64,000 bases of DNA from Sphingobacterium bovisgrunnientis (GTDB lineage Bacteria > Bacteroidota > Bacteroidia > Sphingobacteriales > Sphingobacteriaceae). The stretch is taken from assembly GCF_009829085.1 (NCBI RefSeq), contig NZ_WUQY01000012.1, positions 1-64,000 of the forward strand. Reading direction: 5' to 3'. Position numbers and translations under genes: made by a program. Positions 9,946 to 20,303 of this stretch are shown here, piece by piece. The first letter of the stretch is position 1. Every line of letters starts with the position of its first letter. Below the pieces are notes generated by a model that saw only the letters and a program-made list of their open reading frames with translations, searched no databases and was not told the DNA's origin.

Positions 9946-11646
9946 TTAATCGACATTGTCGTGTAAGAATGAATTATTCGAACGAATCTCCGTAACACCA
10001 TCATCGAATGATAACGTAAAACGTGAGACTTGTGAATCCGAAGAATGAGGCACATCGTCTAAAGATTTTTGTTTTCTCTTGTATGCAGGCTCATTTTCTA
10101 ATTCTTGTAAACCGTTTGAAGATTTCAACTTCATACTCAATTCTTTCAAACGTAAGATACGCTCTTTAGTTTTTAGTAATTGATCTTCAAAATTTACTTC
10201 CTCTTCTACTTTTACAGTAGTATGTGCAATATTCGAAACATGATTAGTTTCTACAATATTATTTACTTCTTCCTCTACTTGCTCATCTACTTTTTCTTCG
10301 TAAGCATCAAAAACAGTAGGTAACTTGAATTCAAAAACAGAAGGTGAAGTTTTTAACTCAAAACCACCGTTATCCTCAACAGTTTCTTCTGCCGTAAAAT
10401 CATCTTGAACGTCTAAAGTATGACGTACTACATTTGATTCTTGTTGCACCGCAATATTCGACACATTTGTTTTCAACGGATTGAAAAGATCAGCTTGAGG
10501 CGTTGTTGCAGGTTGAACTACATTAGTTGGTGTAACCACAGGAGTTACATATGCTGGAGTAGATTGCGCTACTGGTTTTTCAGCAAATTGATTTTGTGAT
10601 ACAGGTTTAATAAATGAGTGAACTGTATCTGGCGTTAAAGGCAAAGCAACTTTTTCGTTTTCCTTTTCTTTCATGCGCTCTTCAGCCGTTTGGAATCCTG
10701 TAGCAATAATTGTTACAGACAAATCATCTTCCAATGCCTCATCAATACAGTTACCCCAAATTAAGTCAGCTGTTAAACCTGCCTTTTCTTGGATGTAATC
10801 CGTCACAATTGCCACCTCATCCATCGTTACTTCTTTTTTACCAGAAGTAATATTCAATAAGATATAACGAGCGCCTTCGATTTCATTATCTTTCAATAAT
10901 GGAGAAGCCAATGCTCCAGTTACAGCCTCAATAGCACGATTCTCTCCAGAAGCAATATGGTTACCCATAATAGCGACACCACTATCATTCATTACAGTGC
11001 GCACATCTTTAAAATCGACGTTTACATAACCTGGAATAGTAATGATTTCGGCGATACCTTTTGCAGCCGTAGTCAATATATCATCTGCTTTAGCAAAAGC
11101 AGCTGTCATTGTCAAGTTTCCGAAGATCTCACGTAATCTATCGTTAGAAATTACAAGGTAAGAATCTACATATTTACGCAATTCATTTAAGCCTTCTTCC
11201 GCTTGTGAACGACGTTTTTTACCTTCGAATGTAAAAGGAGTTGTGATTATAGCTACAGTCAAGATTCCCATTTCCTTAGCCGCTTTAGCCAAGACAGGAC
11301 TTGCACCAGTACCAGTACCACCCCCCATTCCGGCAGTGATAAAAAGCATCTTAGTGTTAGTACCTAACATTCTTTTGATATCATCAATACTTTCGATAGC
11401 AGAATTTTCGCCTACATCAGGATCAGCGCCAGCACCCATACCTTCAGTTAGACTCGTTCCCAATTGTACTTTGTTAGGAATAGGACTTAATTCCAATGCT
11501 TGCGCATCTGTATTACACACTATAAAATCAACTCCGCTAATCCCTTGCTTGTACATGTGATTAACGGCATTGCCACCGCCACCACCAACACCTATAACCT
11601 TGATTATAGATGATTGTTCCTTTAACATTTCAAATTGTATCGACAT
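9946..11646 (-). CDS. ftsZ: Cell division protein FtsZ
   Basis: FtsZ is the tubulin-like GTPase that forms the division ring. The GTP-binding loop GGGTGTG is at residues 108-114, and the synergy-loop region (NADLIWG-like: TADLIWGNCID) follows further on. The globular part ends near residue 320. The remaining ~245 residues form a long acidic, Gln/Val/Thr-rich linker, and the end SNNSFLHDNVD is presumably the C-terminal peptide that binds FtsA. The total of 566 residues is far longer than the ~385 of E. coli, but long linkers are usual in Bacteroidota. It is last in the dcw cluster, separated from ftsA by 140 bases with unusual repeats. Confidence 0.98.
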   Translation of the reverse strand: MSIQFEMLKEQSSIIKVIGVGGGGGNAVNHMYKQGISGVDFIVCNTDAQALELSPIPNKVQLGTSLTEGMGAGADPDVGENSAIESIDDIKRMLGTNTKMLFITAGMGGGTGTGASPVLAKAAKEMGILTVAIITTPFTFEGKKRRSQAEEGLNELRKYVDSYLVISNDRLREIFGNLTMTAAFAKADDILTTAAKGIAEIITIPGYVNVDFKDVRTVMNDSGVAIMGNHIASGENRAIEAVTGALASPLLKDNEIEGARYILLNITSGKKEVTMDEVAIVTDYIQEKAGLTADLIWGNCIDEALEDDLSVTIIATGFQTAEERMKEKENEKVALPLTPDTVHSFIKPVSQNQFAEKPVAQSTPAYVTPVVTPTNVVQPATTPQADLFNPLKTNVSNIAVQQESNVVRHTLDVQDDFTAEETVEDNGGFELKTSPSVFEFKLPTVFDAYEEKVDEQVEEEVNNIVETNHVSNIAHTTVKVEEEVNFEDQLLKTKERILRLKELSMKLKSSNGLQELENEPAYKRKQKSLDDVPHSSDSQVSRFTLSFDDGVTEIRSNNSFLHDNVD

Positions 11647-11735
11647 AATAATATCCTATTTATAAGAGAACTGCCAAGCTTAACATTTAACCCAAACTCA
11701 ACAATTCGAATGTAATAATACCAAAATCTTAACAA

Positions 11736-11786
11736 GAGTTTTCCACATTTGTTAAATTGTGGAAAACTCCATCCAGTGTGGAAAAG
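11736..11786 (-). promoter_or_regulatory. DnaA-box-like repeats between ftsA and ftsZ
   Basis: TTTTCCACA occurs at 11739-11747 and, inverted, at 11758-11766 and 11777-11785. Each copy fits the relaxed DnaA-box pattern TTWTNCACA. The first two are part of a 12-base perfect inverted repeat, GAGTTTTCCACA (11736-11747) with 11758-11769. No T-run follows, so a terminator is unlikely. The site lies just after the ftsA stop and about 90 bases before ftsZ. DnaA binding is inferred from the pattern only. Confidence 0.5.
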
Positions 11787-13154
11787 TTATTTTTTTCCGA
11801 TATAAGTTTCGTCGTCTATTTCTTGATTATCCTTGATAAATTCTGAGATAATTTTAGTAAACCAACTCTCTTTTTTACTTTGCTTTTCTGCGATTTCGCC
11901 AACTTTCTCTTTGCGCGGTTTTTTAAGCTCACGCTCCTCTGAAGCCATATTTTGTTCGTCTTCGACCGTTTGAATTCCTTTGATCAACAAACCAATACTT
12001 GTTGCATACATTGGGGATTTCATTTCCTCTAATGTTTGTTTATTTAGCATGTCAGTTTTTGCCAAATATTCATTTGGATATCCAATACGACAATCGATTC
12101 CAGTGATGTATTCCACCAATTGTACCAAATGTTTCAATTGTGCACCACCACCAGTGATAACGATGCCCGCGATTAATTTATCTTCGTAACCCGAAGCTTT
12201 GATTTCATAATACACGTGCTCAATAATTTCTTCCATTCTCGCTTGAATAATATAAGCAAGATTTTTAACAGAAATCTCTTTAGAGTCACGACCACGGATA
12301 CCTGGAACGCAGATAACTTCGTTTTCTTTATTTTCGTCAGCCAAAGCCGAACCGTATCTAACTTTTAATTGCTCAGCTTGATTTCGAAGGACAGCACAAC
12401 CTTGACGAATATCTTCTGTTACAATATTACCACCTAAAGGAATTACAGCAGTATGACGGATAATACCTTCGTGGAAAATAGCCACATCGGTAGTACCACC
12501 ACCTATATCAACAAGAACTACACCAGCCATTTTTTCTTCTTCATCCAATACAGCTTCGGATGATGCAAGAGGCTCAAGTACCAATGAAGACACTTCTAAA
12601 TCAGAATTATCTACACATTTCTTGATATTTTTGATATCAGTAACACGACCTGAAATGATATGGAAATTAGCTTCCATACGACGACCAGCCATACCTATTG
12701 GTTCTTTGATACCTGGTTCATTGTCAATCGTAAACTCCTGAGGCAACACATGAATAATTTCTTCCCCTGGAGGCAAAACCAATTTGTACATATCCGAAAT
12801 CAATCGTTCTACATCAAGACGGTTGATTTCATCATCATCGCTTTTGGTTAATATTCCGCGATGTTGAATACTTTTGATATGCTGACCCGCGATACCTACA
12901 TTGACTACTTTAATATCTACATTGGACTGTCCCTCTGCTGAAGAAACGGCCTCACGAATACTAAATACAGTCTTTTGAATATTAGCTACCACACCACGAT
13001 TCACACCGGCAGACTCTGCCTTACCCACGCCTAATAATTCAATTTTGTTTGTACCACTGCGTCGTCCTACAGTAACACAAATCTTTGTAGTACCGATATC
13101 TAAACCAACGATGATCGGATTTTCTTTTTCAATGTCTGTAATTCTTGGTTTCAT
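11787..13154 (-). CDS. ftsA: Cell division protein FtsA
   Basis: FtsA is the actin-like ATPase that ties FtsZ filaments to the membrane. The 455 residues show the phosphate-1 motif VGLDIGTTKICV near the N-terminus, the SHS2-type 1C domain, phosphate-2 VVLVDIGGGTTDVAIF, and the adenosine motif IAGIVITGGGAQLK. The C-terminus (WFTKIISEFIK, about 430-440) fits the amphipathic membrane-targeting helix, and a short acidic tail follows. It starts 12 bases after ftsQ. Confidence 0.97.
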   Translation of the reverse strand: MKPRITDIEKENPIIVGLDIGTTKICVTVGRRSGTNKIELLGVGKAESAGVNRGVVANIQKTVFSIREAVSSAEGQSNVDIKVVNVGIAGQHIKSIQHRGILTKSDDDEINRLDVERLISDMYKLVLPPGEEIIHVLPQEFTIDNEPGIKEPIGMAGRRMEANFHIISGRVTDIKNIKKCVDNSDLEVSSLVLEPLASSEAVLDEEEKMAGVVLVDIGGGTTDVAIFHEGIIRHTAVIPLGGNIVTEDIRQGCAVLRNQAEQLKVRYGSALADENKENEVICVPGIRGRDSKEISVKNLAYIIQARMEEIIEHVYYEIKASGYEDKLIAGIVITGGGAQLKHLVQLVEYITGIDCRIGYPNEYLAKTDMLNKQTLEEMKSPMYATSIGLLIKGIQTVEDEQNMASEERELKKPRKEKVGEIAEKQSKKESWFTKIISEFIKDNQEIDDETYIGKK

Positions 13155-13166
13155 ATGCTGTATTTT

Positions 13167-13985
13167 TTAATTTTTCATGTTAATTTTCATCTGCAAGCTG
13201 TCCATGTACCACCCCTCTCTTCGCTCACAGATAATTTGACCGCCGTACTTCACATTTACTTTAGCGTACGCTTCTGATCCTACTTTTGGCAATATATTTT
13301 TGTAATACATTTCCAATCTTCTGAGTTTGTATTCCAAAGAATCCGCTGATCCAATTACCAACAATTCTTTGCCTACACGTGGAATAAGTTCAATATCATC
13401 TTGTTCATTGACATAAATCTGAACAATTTGATTTTCCCACAAATCATTTCCTTTTACGTGCTCCACAATCTGAACCAAATCCTTTACCATTTTAGTTTCA
13501 ATCGGTTCCAAAGGCTTATTATAACTCTCCTTAATCTTGCCATTAGCAACCAAAACATGCGGCACGTATTTCAATGTTACAGGAATTTTATGTCCTTTAG
13601 TATCCACATAAAATTCGCGTCCATCTTTGTTTATAACACGGAGAATCACTTCTCGCTGCTGAACATTGACGTTGATTGTACCATCCATATCCGTATGAAT
13701 CTCAGCATTGGACACATAAGGTAACTTCTCAATGGCACGCTCTATATCTTCATATTTTATAGTTTGCAATTCTTTACCGATTACAGCACCGAATTGATTA
13801 TTTACCATCTTTGAAATATCATGTTGATCGATAAAAGTTTCCTTACCTTCTACATTTACTTTCAACGCTGTGCAAACCTGCGCGTTATCCTTATTACTAA
13901 TCATTCCCATGAGCACTACCAATCCCACCAAGGCGCAAACGCCTAGGAAAGTGTAGAATACGAGTCCCCATTTGATGTTCTTCAT
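13167..13985 (-). CDS. ftsQ: Cell division protein FtsQ/DivIB
   Basis: FtsQ is a bitopic membrane protein of the FtsQLB divisome subcomplex. The 272 residues have a short cytoplasmic start (MKNIKWG), one membrane helix (LVFYTFLGVCALVGLVVLMG), and a periplasmic part. A POTRA-like region (KLPYVSNAEIHTDMDGTINVNVQQREVILRV) and FYVDTKGHKIPV are typical of FtsQ. Primary sequence is weakly conserved in this family, so the position between murC and ftsA is important support. The gap to murC is 2 bases. Confidence 0.93.
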   Translation of the reverse strand: MKNIKWGLVFYTFLGVCALVGLVVLMGMISNKDNAQVCTALKVNVEGKETFIDQHDISKMVNNQFGAVIGKELQTIKYEDIERAIEKLPYVSNAEIHTDMDGTINVNVQQREVILRVINKDGREFYVDTKGHKIPVTLKYVPHVLVANGKIKESYNKPLEPIETKMVKDLVQIVEHVKGNDLWENQIVQIYVNEQDDIELIPRVGKELLVIGSADSLEYKLRRLEMYYKNILPKVGSEAYAKVNVKYGGQIICERREGWYMDSLQMKINMKN

Positions 13986-13987
13986 AA

Positions 13988-15343
13988 TTATTTCGCAATA
14001 ATTGCTTTAAGTGGTTTTACCAATCTATCAATATCACCAGCTCCTACCGTCACTACAAGCTCTGGCTTCTCATTTTCAACGTACTCCAAAACTTGCTCAG
14101 GAGTTACTACACGTTTGTTTTCTAAATCAATTTTCTCTAACAACCACGAAGAAGTCACGCCTTCGATTGGCAATTCACGTGCTGGATAAATTTCCATCAG
14201 CAATAAATCATCCGCCATACCCAACACTTCTGCAAATCCTTCTACAAAATCTCGTGTACGCGAGAACAAATGCGGTTGGAAAACTACCGTAATCTTTTTC
14301 GCAGGATAAAGCTTCTTCAACGAAGAAAGAAATGCTCTTAACTCCTCTGGGTGATGTGCATAATCATCAATATATATAGCATTTTGCTGACGCACGATGT
14401 ATTCAAAACGTCTTTTAGCTCCGCTGAAATTTGCTAATGCAGCAACAATTTTATCTTGATCAATTTCCAACAATAATGCAACTGTAACTGCCGCAACAGC
14501 ATTTTCAATATTATGTAGCCCCGCAATACCCATCTTGATATTCGCGATACGCAAATCACCTTTTACATAATCAAAATGAAATTCACCTTCTATTACTTCA
14601 ATATGCTCTGCATGTGCGTCCGCTTGCTCGTCTTTCGAATAAGAAATATCACCCGAAAACGGCAAACCCTTTTTCACAATACGATGACCACCTTCTACCA
14701 CTCTATCCAAGTACATTTTGAACGAATCGATCAAATGCGATTCATCTCCGTAAATATCCAAGTGATCCGCATCCGCAGAAGTCACTACCGCGATATTAGG
14801 ATGTAACGTCAAGAAAGAACGATCGTACTCATCCGCTTCTACCACCACAACATTGTTGTCACCATACAACACATTCGTATTGTAATTGGAACTAATACCG
14901 CCTAAGAAAGCTGAACAGTCATAGCCCGAATCTTTTAATATATGCGCGATCATCGTCGACGTCGTAGTTTTACCATGCGTACCTGCCACACCAATGGTGA
15001 AACGACTAGCACTAATAAATCCTAGAACTTGAGAACGTTTAAAAATTTCGAAACCTTTATCAATAAAATAGTTTTTGATTTTCAAATCCTTCGGAACAGC
15101 TGGCGTAAAAATCACCAAAGTCTCAGCTGAAGGTTGATCAAATTCAGCTGGAATTAAAGCGATATCATCTTGATAAACGACATCAATTCCTTCCTGTACA
15201 AGTGCAAGCGTCAAATCAGTTTCTGTACGGTCGTAGCCGACAACCTTACAACCCAAATGCTGGAAGTAACGCGCCAAACCACTCATACCAATTCCACCGA
15301 TACCGATAAGATAAACTTGCTTTATTTGATCAATATTTATCAT
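13988..15343 (-). CDS. murC: UDP-N-acetylmuramate--L-alanine ligase
   Basis: MurC adds L-Ala to UDP-MurNAc, the first step of the peptide stem, in the cytoplasm. The 451 residues show the N-terminal Rossmann motif GIGGIGMSGLA, the ATP P-loop GTHGKTTTSTM, the central-domain EADEYDRSF, DDYAHHPEE, and FQPHLFSRT. These motifs separate MurC from MurD and MurE. It lies between murG and ftsQ with gaps of 4 and 2 bases. Confidence 0.98.
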   Translation of the reverse strand: MINIDQIKQVYLIGIGGIGMSGLARYFQHLGCKVVGYDRTETDLTLALVQEGIDVVYQDDIALIPAEFDQPSAETLVIFTPAVPKDLKIKNYFIDKGFEIFKRSQVLGFISASRFTIGVAGTHGKTTTSTMIAHILKDSGYDCSAFLGGISSNYNTNVLYGDNNVVVVEADEYDRSFLTLHPNIAVVTSADADHLDIYGDESHLIDSFKMYLDRVVEGGHRIVKKGLPFSGDISYSKDEQADAHAEHIEVIEGEFHFDYVKGDLRIANIKMGIAGLHNIENAVAAVTVALLLEIDQDKIVAALANFSGAKRRFEYIVRQQNAIYIDDYAHHPEELRAFLSSLKKLYPAKKITVVFQPHLFSRTRDFVEGFAEVLGMADDLLLMEIYPARELPIEGVTSSWLLEKIDLENKRVVTPEQVLEYVENEKPELVVTVGAGDIDRLVKPLKAIIAK

Positions 15344-15347
15344 TTGT

Positions 15348-16442
15348 CTATTTTATTATTTTCAACACTTCATTAGCAATTACATCGTCCGCATCCAACA
15401 AGGCAAGCTTCTTAATGTTCTCCGCTAAGTCGTTCATTTTATGTTCATCTTGTAATAAAGCCAAAGCTTCATTCACTAATTTCTCTCTTGCTTCCACATC
15501 TCTCACCATCAAAGCAGCGTTTTTATTAACCAATGCCATTGCATTTTTAGTTTGATGATCTTCTGCAACATTTGGTGATGGAACTAAAATCACTGGCTTA
15601 CCCACTACACATAATTCCGAAATCGTCCCTGCGCCAGCTCTAGCGATAATTAAATTTGCTGCGGCGTAGGCATAATCCATACGTTGTAAGAATGGCATCA
15701 TTTTCACATTGTAAGGTAAATCTTGAATTTCCTTATTCAATGCTTCATGATAATAGCTTCCACATTGCCATATCACTTGTACATCAGCTTCTTTGATTTT
15801 TTCAAAAGCTTGTTTCACACAATCATTCAATGTACCAGCGCCTAGACTTCCACCCGTTACTAATATTGTTTTCTTACCAGCTTCCAGACCGAAAGAAACC
15901 AAAGCCTCTCCTTTTTTTCCTTCGATATCCACCGAAGTACGACGAATAGGATTTCCAGTCAACAAGACTTTTTCTGCAGGAAAGAATTGCTCCATTCCTT
16001 CGTAGGCTACACAAACTTTATTCGCTTTACTACCCAAACTTTTATTAGTCTTACCCGCAAAAGAGTTTTGTTCTTGAATTAATGTTGGCAAGCCCATCAT
16101 GTTTGCCATCATCAACAATGGACCCGAAGCATAACCTCCCACACCGACCGCTACATCTGCTTTGAAATCCTTGATAATTCTTCTTGCTTTCAACAGACTG
16201 CTAATCATCTTGAAAGGCAAGCATATATTTTTAAGAAGTGATGAACGATTGAATCCCTGAATATCTAATCCCACAATTGTATAACCTGCCGCGGGCACTT
16301 TCTCCATCTCCATCTTGCCATTCGCTCCTACAAACAATATTTCAATATTCGGCTCTACACGACGCAATGCATTCGCAATCGCAATTGCCGGGAAAATATG
16401 TCCCCCAGTTCCACCTCCGCTTATGATTACTTTATGCGCCAT
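15348..16442 (-). CDS. murG: UDP-GlcNAc:lipid I N-acetylglucosaminyltransferase
   Basis: MurG transfers GlcNAc to lipid I, giving lipid II on the inner face of the membrane. The 364-residue GT-B enzyme has the N-terminal glycine loop SGGGTGGHIFPAIAIA, HEQNSFAG-like IQEQNSFAGKTNK, GGSLGA at the domain junction, and the C-terminal donor-binding IARAGAGTISEL with HQTKNAM. The spacing to ftsW (10 bases) and murC (4 bases) indicates one operon. Confidence 0.98.
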   Translation of the reverse strand: MAHKVIISGGGTGGHIFPAIAIANALRRVEPNIEILFVGANGKMEMEKVPAAGYTIVGLDIQGFNRSSLLKNICLPFKMISSLLKARRIIKDFKADVAVGVGGYASGPLLMMANMMGLPTLIQEQNSFAGKTNKSLGSKANKVCVAYEGMEQFFPAEKVLLTGNPIRRTSVDIEGKKGEALVSFGLEAGKKTILVTGGSLGAGTLNDCVKQAFEKIKEADVQVIWQCGSYYHEALNKEIQDLPYNVKMMPFLQRMDYAYAAANLIIARAGAGTISELCVVGKPVILVPSPNVAEDHQTKNAMALVNKNAALMVRDVEAREKLVNEALALLQDEHKMNDLAENIKKLALLDADDVIANEVLKIIK

Positions 16443-16452
16443 ATTCTCTAAA

Positions 16453-17667
16453 CTAAACTGTTCCTACAACTACTTTTCTAGCGGTTTTTGGACCAGTAAT
16501 CGTTCCTTCTTCTAATTCTTCTTTATTTTTTAATTCTTCGATACTTCTACTTACCGAAAGAATAATACCTAATGCAACACTTGTGAATAATATCGAGGTA
16601 CCTCCCATACTTACCAATGGCAATGGAACACCTGTTACTGGCCCCAATCCTACTGCTACTGCCATATTTGCTAATGCCTGGATAGTCAAACTGAAGCCTA
16701 GTCCTGCGGCTAGAAAAGCACCAAAAGCACGTGGACTCATCGTCACAATACGAATCACCCGATACATCAGTGCCAAGTACAAGAACAACAATACAAAACC
16801 TCCTAACGCTCCATACTCTTCAATGATTATAGCGAAAATAAAATCCGAATATGGATGTGGTAATACGTTACGTTGAATACTATTACCAGGACCTTTTCCA
16901 AATAATCCGCCTGTCGCTATCGCTATTTTTGCATTGTTAGCTTGGAAATTTTTATCCTCTTGAAAGGGAATACTTGTATTTCTACCGTCTACTTGTTCTG
17001 TTTTGAAGAATCCTTCTATACGGCTTATATAAGTAGCACGACGAGGTCCTAATAGAATAACCAATGTCAAAAGAACGCCACCACCAAGACAAACAAGACC
17101 AATTTGTTTTATGTCAATACGACCAATTACTAACAAAAGAATACTTGTTCCAAACAACATCAGTGCTGTCGATAAATTCGCAATCGCAATTAATACAAAC
17201 ACCGCACATACTGTTCCCATAATTGGGATAAACGACTTTTTCAAATCCTTAATTTCATGTGCCTTACGCGACAACATGCGTGCTAAGAATGTAATCAAAG
17301 CCAACTTCGCTAAATCGGACGTCTGAAATGTTTGGTTGATAACCGGAATGGTCACCCAACGCGATGCTTCATTCACCGAACTACCGAATATCAATGTATA
17401 TAGTAGTAAGGGTATGGTAATGACCATTAATATTTTCGAAATTCCAGCGTACCATCTGTAATCCAATTTGTGAGACAAATACATAAAAACTAAACCGATA
17501 GCAATAATGGAGAAGTGCTTAACCAGATACAATTCTGTTCCTTTGCCTTCTTTATAAGCCAAAGTACCCACCGAACTATACACCGCAAGCAAAGACCATC
17601 CTGATAAGATTATCACGATAATCCAAATCCATTTATCACCTTTTAGTTTTGAAAAGATTTTCTCCAT
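16453..17667 (-). CDS. ftsW: Septal peptidoglycan polymerase FtsW
   Basis: FtsW is a SEDS-family glycosyltransferase that polymerises lipid II at the septum together with FtsI. The 404 residues form about ten membrane helices. The SEDS region shows HPYSDFIFAIIIEEYG and the later LVSMGGTSILFTSVALGIILS, the usual FtsW/RodA signature. Its position between murD and murG supports FtsW over RodA. Confidence 0.96.
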   Translation of the reverse strand: MEKIFSKLKGDKWIWIIVIILSGWSLLAVYSSVGTLAYKEGKGTELYLVKHFSIIAIGLVFMYLSHKLDYRWYAGISKILMVITIPLLLYTLIFGSSVNEASRWVTIPVINQTFQTSDLAKLALITFLARMLSRKAHEIKDLKKSFIPIMGTVCAVFVLIAIANLSTALMLFGTSILLLVIGRIDIKQIGLVCLGGGVLLTLVILLGPRRATYISRIEGFFKTEQVDGRNTSIPFQEDKNFQANNAKIAIATGGLFGKGPGNSIQRNVLPHPYSDFIFAIIIEEYGALGGFVLLFLYLALMYRVIRIVTMSPRAFGAFLAAGLGFSLTIQALANMAVAVGLGPVTGVPLPLVSMGGTSILFTSVALGIILSVSRSIEELKNKEELEEGTITGPKTARKVVVGTV

Positions 17668-17675
17668 AACTAGAT

Positions 17676-19049
17676 TTACAATGCCATCACAGCTTCTTTG
17701 AATTTATCGCCTCTTTCTTCGTAATTTTTAAACCAATCAAAGCTTGCACATGCAGGAGACAATAATACTGTATCACCTTTAGATGCGATATGCGAAGCAA
17801 TCATGACAGCATCTTCCATCGAAGAACTATTTACAATCACGTCCACTTCATCTTCAAAAGCATCGTGAATACGTGAAGTATCTTTACCAATACAGATTAT
17901 TGCTTTTACTTTTTGCTTTACTAAATCACGAAGCATATCGTAATCATTTCCTTTATCTACACCTCCCAATAACAAGACGATGTCTGTCGAGAAACTTTCC
18001 AATGCATACCAAACAGAGTTCACATTCGTTGCTTTCGAATCATTGATGTAGTTAACTCCACCGATCAACGCTACATGCTCCAATCTATGTGAAATGTTCA
18101 CATACGACCCCATGCTCTCTTTCATGCTTTGGTTGCGTAACTCTTGCACTTTAGCGATTAAGCCAGATGCCATATTATTATAGACATTGTGCTTTCCTTG
18201 TAATGATAACTCTTCAATATTCATCTCGAACTCGTCTCTATTAGGTAAGTTAATTTTCAAATTTTTATTCTCGTCCAAATACGCTCCCACGGCTACTATT
18301 TGCTCTTGTGTCATCGGCAATTGCTGTGCTGTGATTTCAAATCTTGGCAATGCTTTTACCGTTTCCTCATCATCTAAGCAATAGATGAAATAGTCTTCTG
18401 GACGTTGATTTTGAATCATTCTGAATTTTGAATTCGAATAATTCTCCATCTTATAATCATACCGATCCAAATGATCGGGTGTAATATTTAATATCACAGC
18501 AATATCTGCACGGAAATGATACATGTCATCCAACATAAAGCTGGAAATTTCCAATACATAAGTATCAAATGTTTCACGCGCAACCTGCAAAGCGAAGCTT
18601 TTACCAATATTGCCAGCCAAGCCTACATTTAAGCCTGCCTTTTGCAACATATAATGTGTTAGCAATGTCGTTGTTGATTTGCCATTTGATCCCGTAATAC
18701 AAATTAATTTTGCATCCGTATACTGCGCTGCAAATTCAATTTCTGAGATTATAGGAATATTCAAAGAACGAAGCTTTTGAATCAATGGTGCTTTCTCAGG
18801 AATACCAGGACTTTTGACAACAACAGCTGCATTCAAAATCAAATCTTCCGTATGTTGTCCCGATTCGAACGCTATCCCTTCCTTGACCAAACTTGATTGG
18901 TACGAATCAGCTATCGTTCCCATATCCGACACAAAGACATCAAAACCTTTTTCCTTACCTAGAATAGCTGCTCCCACGCCACTTTCACCAGCTCCAAGTA
19001 CAACTAAACGTCCCGATTGTGGATAATATGTATTGGCAATATTTCCCAT
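17676..19049 (-). CDS. murD: UDP-N-acetylmuramoyl-L-alanine--D-glutamate ligase
   Basis: MurD adds D-Glu to UDP-MurNAc-L-Ala. The 457 residues contain the N-terminal UDP-binding motif VLGAGESGVGAA, the P-loop ITGSNGKSTTTLL, LEISSFML, NITPDHLDRY, YINDSKATN with the MurD-specific carbamylated-Lys neighbourhood, and the C-terminal LLLGGVDKGNDY and LSPACASFDWFKNYEERGD. The gap to mraY is a single base. Confidence 0.98.
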   Translation of the reverse strand: MGNIANTYYPQSGRLVVLGAGESGVGAAILGKEKGFDVFVSDMGTIADSYQSSLVKEGIAFESGQHTEDLILNAAVVVKSPGIPEKAPLIQKLRSLNIPIISEIEFAAQYTDAKLICITGSNGKSTTTLLTHYMLQKAGLNVGLAGNIGKSFALQVARETFDTYVLEISSFMLDDMYHFRADIAVILNITPDHLDRYDYKMENYSNSKFRMIQNQRPEDYFIYCLDDEETVKALPRFEITAQQLPMTQEQIVAVGAYLDENKNLKINLPNRDEFEMNIEELSLQGKHNVYNNMASGLIAKVQELRNQSMKESMGSYVNISHRLEHVALIGGVNYINDSKATNVNSVWYALESFSTDIVLLLGGVDKGNDYDMLRDLVKQKVKAIICIGKDTSRIHDAFEDEVDVIVNSSSMEDAVMIASHIASKGDTVLLSPACASFDWFKNYEERGDKFKEAVMAL

Positions 19050-19050
19050 A

Positions 19051-20295
19051 TTATCTTGTTTTTAAAGTTACGATGGTCAAAATCGCTAATATCACGCCCA
19101 CGATCACAAAACGTGTTACTATTTTGGCCTCATGGTAACCTTTCTTTTGGTAGTGATGATGCAATGGTGACATCAAAAATATACGTCGGCCTTCACCAAA
19201 TCTTTTCTTCGTGTATTTGAAGTAAGAAACTTGCATTATGACAGATAAATTTTCAATCAAAAACACACCACATAATACAGGAATCAACAATTCTTTACGA
19301 ATCAAAATCGCAAAAGCCGCTATAATACCACCGATTGCTAACGATCCTGTATCGCCCATAAACACTTGTGCTGGATACGCATTATACCACAAAAACCCTG
19401 TACACGCGCCCACAAAAGCTCCAGCAAAAATCACGAGTTCTCCCGAATTTGGTATATACATGATATTCAAGTAATCCGAGAAAATAATATTACCCGATAC
19501 ATAAGCCAAAATCGCCAACGTAATACCGATAATAGCTGAAGTACCAGTAGCCAGACCATCTATTCCGTCAGTAATATTTGCTCCATTTGATACTGCTGTA
19601 ACAATAAATACCACAACAACCAAAAATAACCCAAACGTAGCCCAAGGACTATCGATACCAATCACTGGCAACACTTTCGAATAATCGAACTCATTATCCT
19701 TATAAAACGGAATATTGGTCATTGTAGACTTCACATTTTCCGTGTAGGTAGTTTCCCCTGTAGTAGGATTAATTACCACTTCTACTGGCGTTTCTGAAGT
19801 AGGATTAATCACCTGCTCGCGGACAACAATATCAGGATGGAAATACATGGTAATAGCGATTAAAATCCCCAAACCCACTTGCCCAATTACTTTAAAACGA
19901 CCTGCTAAACCTTCCTTATTTTTCTTAAATACTTTGATGTAATCATCCAAAAAGCCAATTGCACCCATCCAAAGTGTTGTCACCACCATGATGATGATGT
20001 AAATATTATTTAGTTTGGCAAATAGCAATGTTGGAATCAAAATACCCGCGATGATAATTAAACCACCCATTGTAGGTGTACCTTGTTTCTTTTTCTCGCC
20101 ATCTAAACCCAAATCACGAATAGTCTCACCTACTTGTTTTTTGTGCAACAAATTGATCAATCGACTACCAAAAACCGTCGTAATGATAAGCGACACAATA
20201 ACCGCTATCGCCGTACGAAACGAAATGTATTGAAACAATCCCGATCCAGGAATCTTCCAGTTTTCTTGTAGCCAATCAAATAAATAATATAACAT
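19051..20295 (-). CDS. mraY: Phospho-N-acetylmuramoyl-pentapeptide transferase
   Basis: MraY is an integral membrane enzyme that attaches phospho-MurNAc-pentapeptide to undecaprenyl phosphate, forming lipid I. The 414 residues show about ten membrane helices, the catalytic motifs GFLDDYIK and [10 protein letters not shown], and the histidine-rich loop [12 protein letters not shown]. It is about 50 residues longer than E. coli MraY owing to an extra segment at about 170-220 ([15 protein letters not shown]), probably a periplasmic loop insertion common in this phylum. Confidence 0.98.
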   Translation of the reverse strand: MLYYLFDWLQENWKIPGSGLFQYISFRTAIAVIVSLIITTVFGSRLINLLHKKQVGETIRDLGLDGEKKKQGTPTMGGLIIIAGILIPTLLFAKLNNIYIIIMVVTTLWMGAIGFLDDYIKVFKKNKEGLAGRFKVIGQVGLGILIAITMYFHPDIVVREQVINPTSETPVEVVINPTTGETTYTENVKSTMTNIPFYKDNEFDYSKVLPVIGIDSPWATFGLFLVVVVFIVTAVSNGANITDGIDGLATGTSAIIGITLAILAYVSGNIIFSDYLNIMYIPNSGELVIFAGAFVGACTGFLWYNAYPAQVFMGDTGSLAIGGIIAAFAILIRKELLIPVLCGVFLIENLSVIMQVSYFKYTKKRFGEGRRIFLMSPLHHHYQKKGYHEAKIVTRFVIVGVILAILTIVTLKTR

Positions 20296-20303
20296 CGATT
20301 CTC

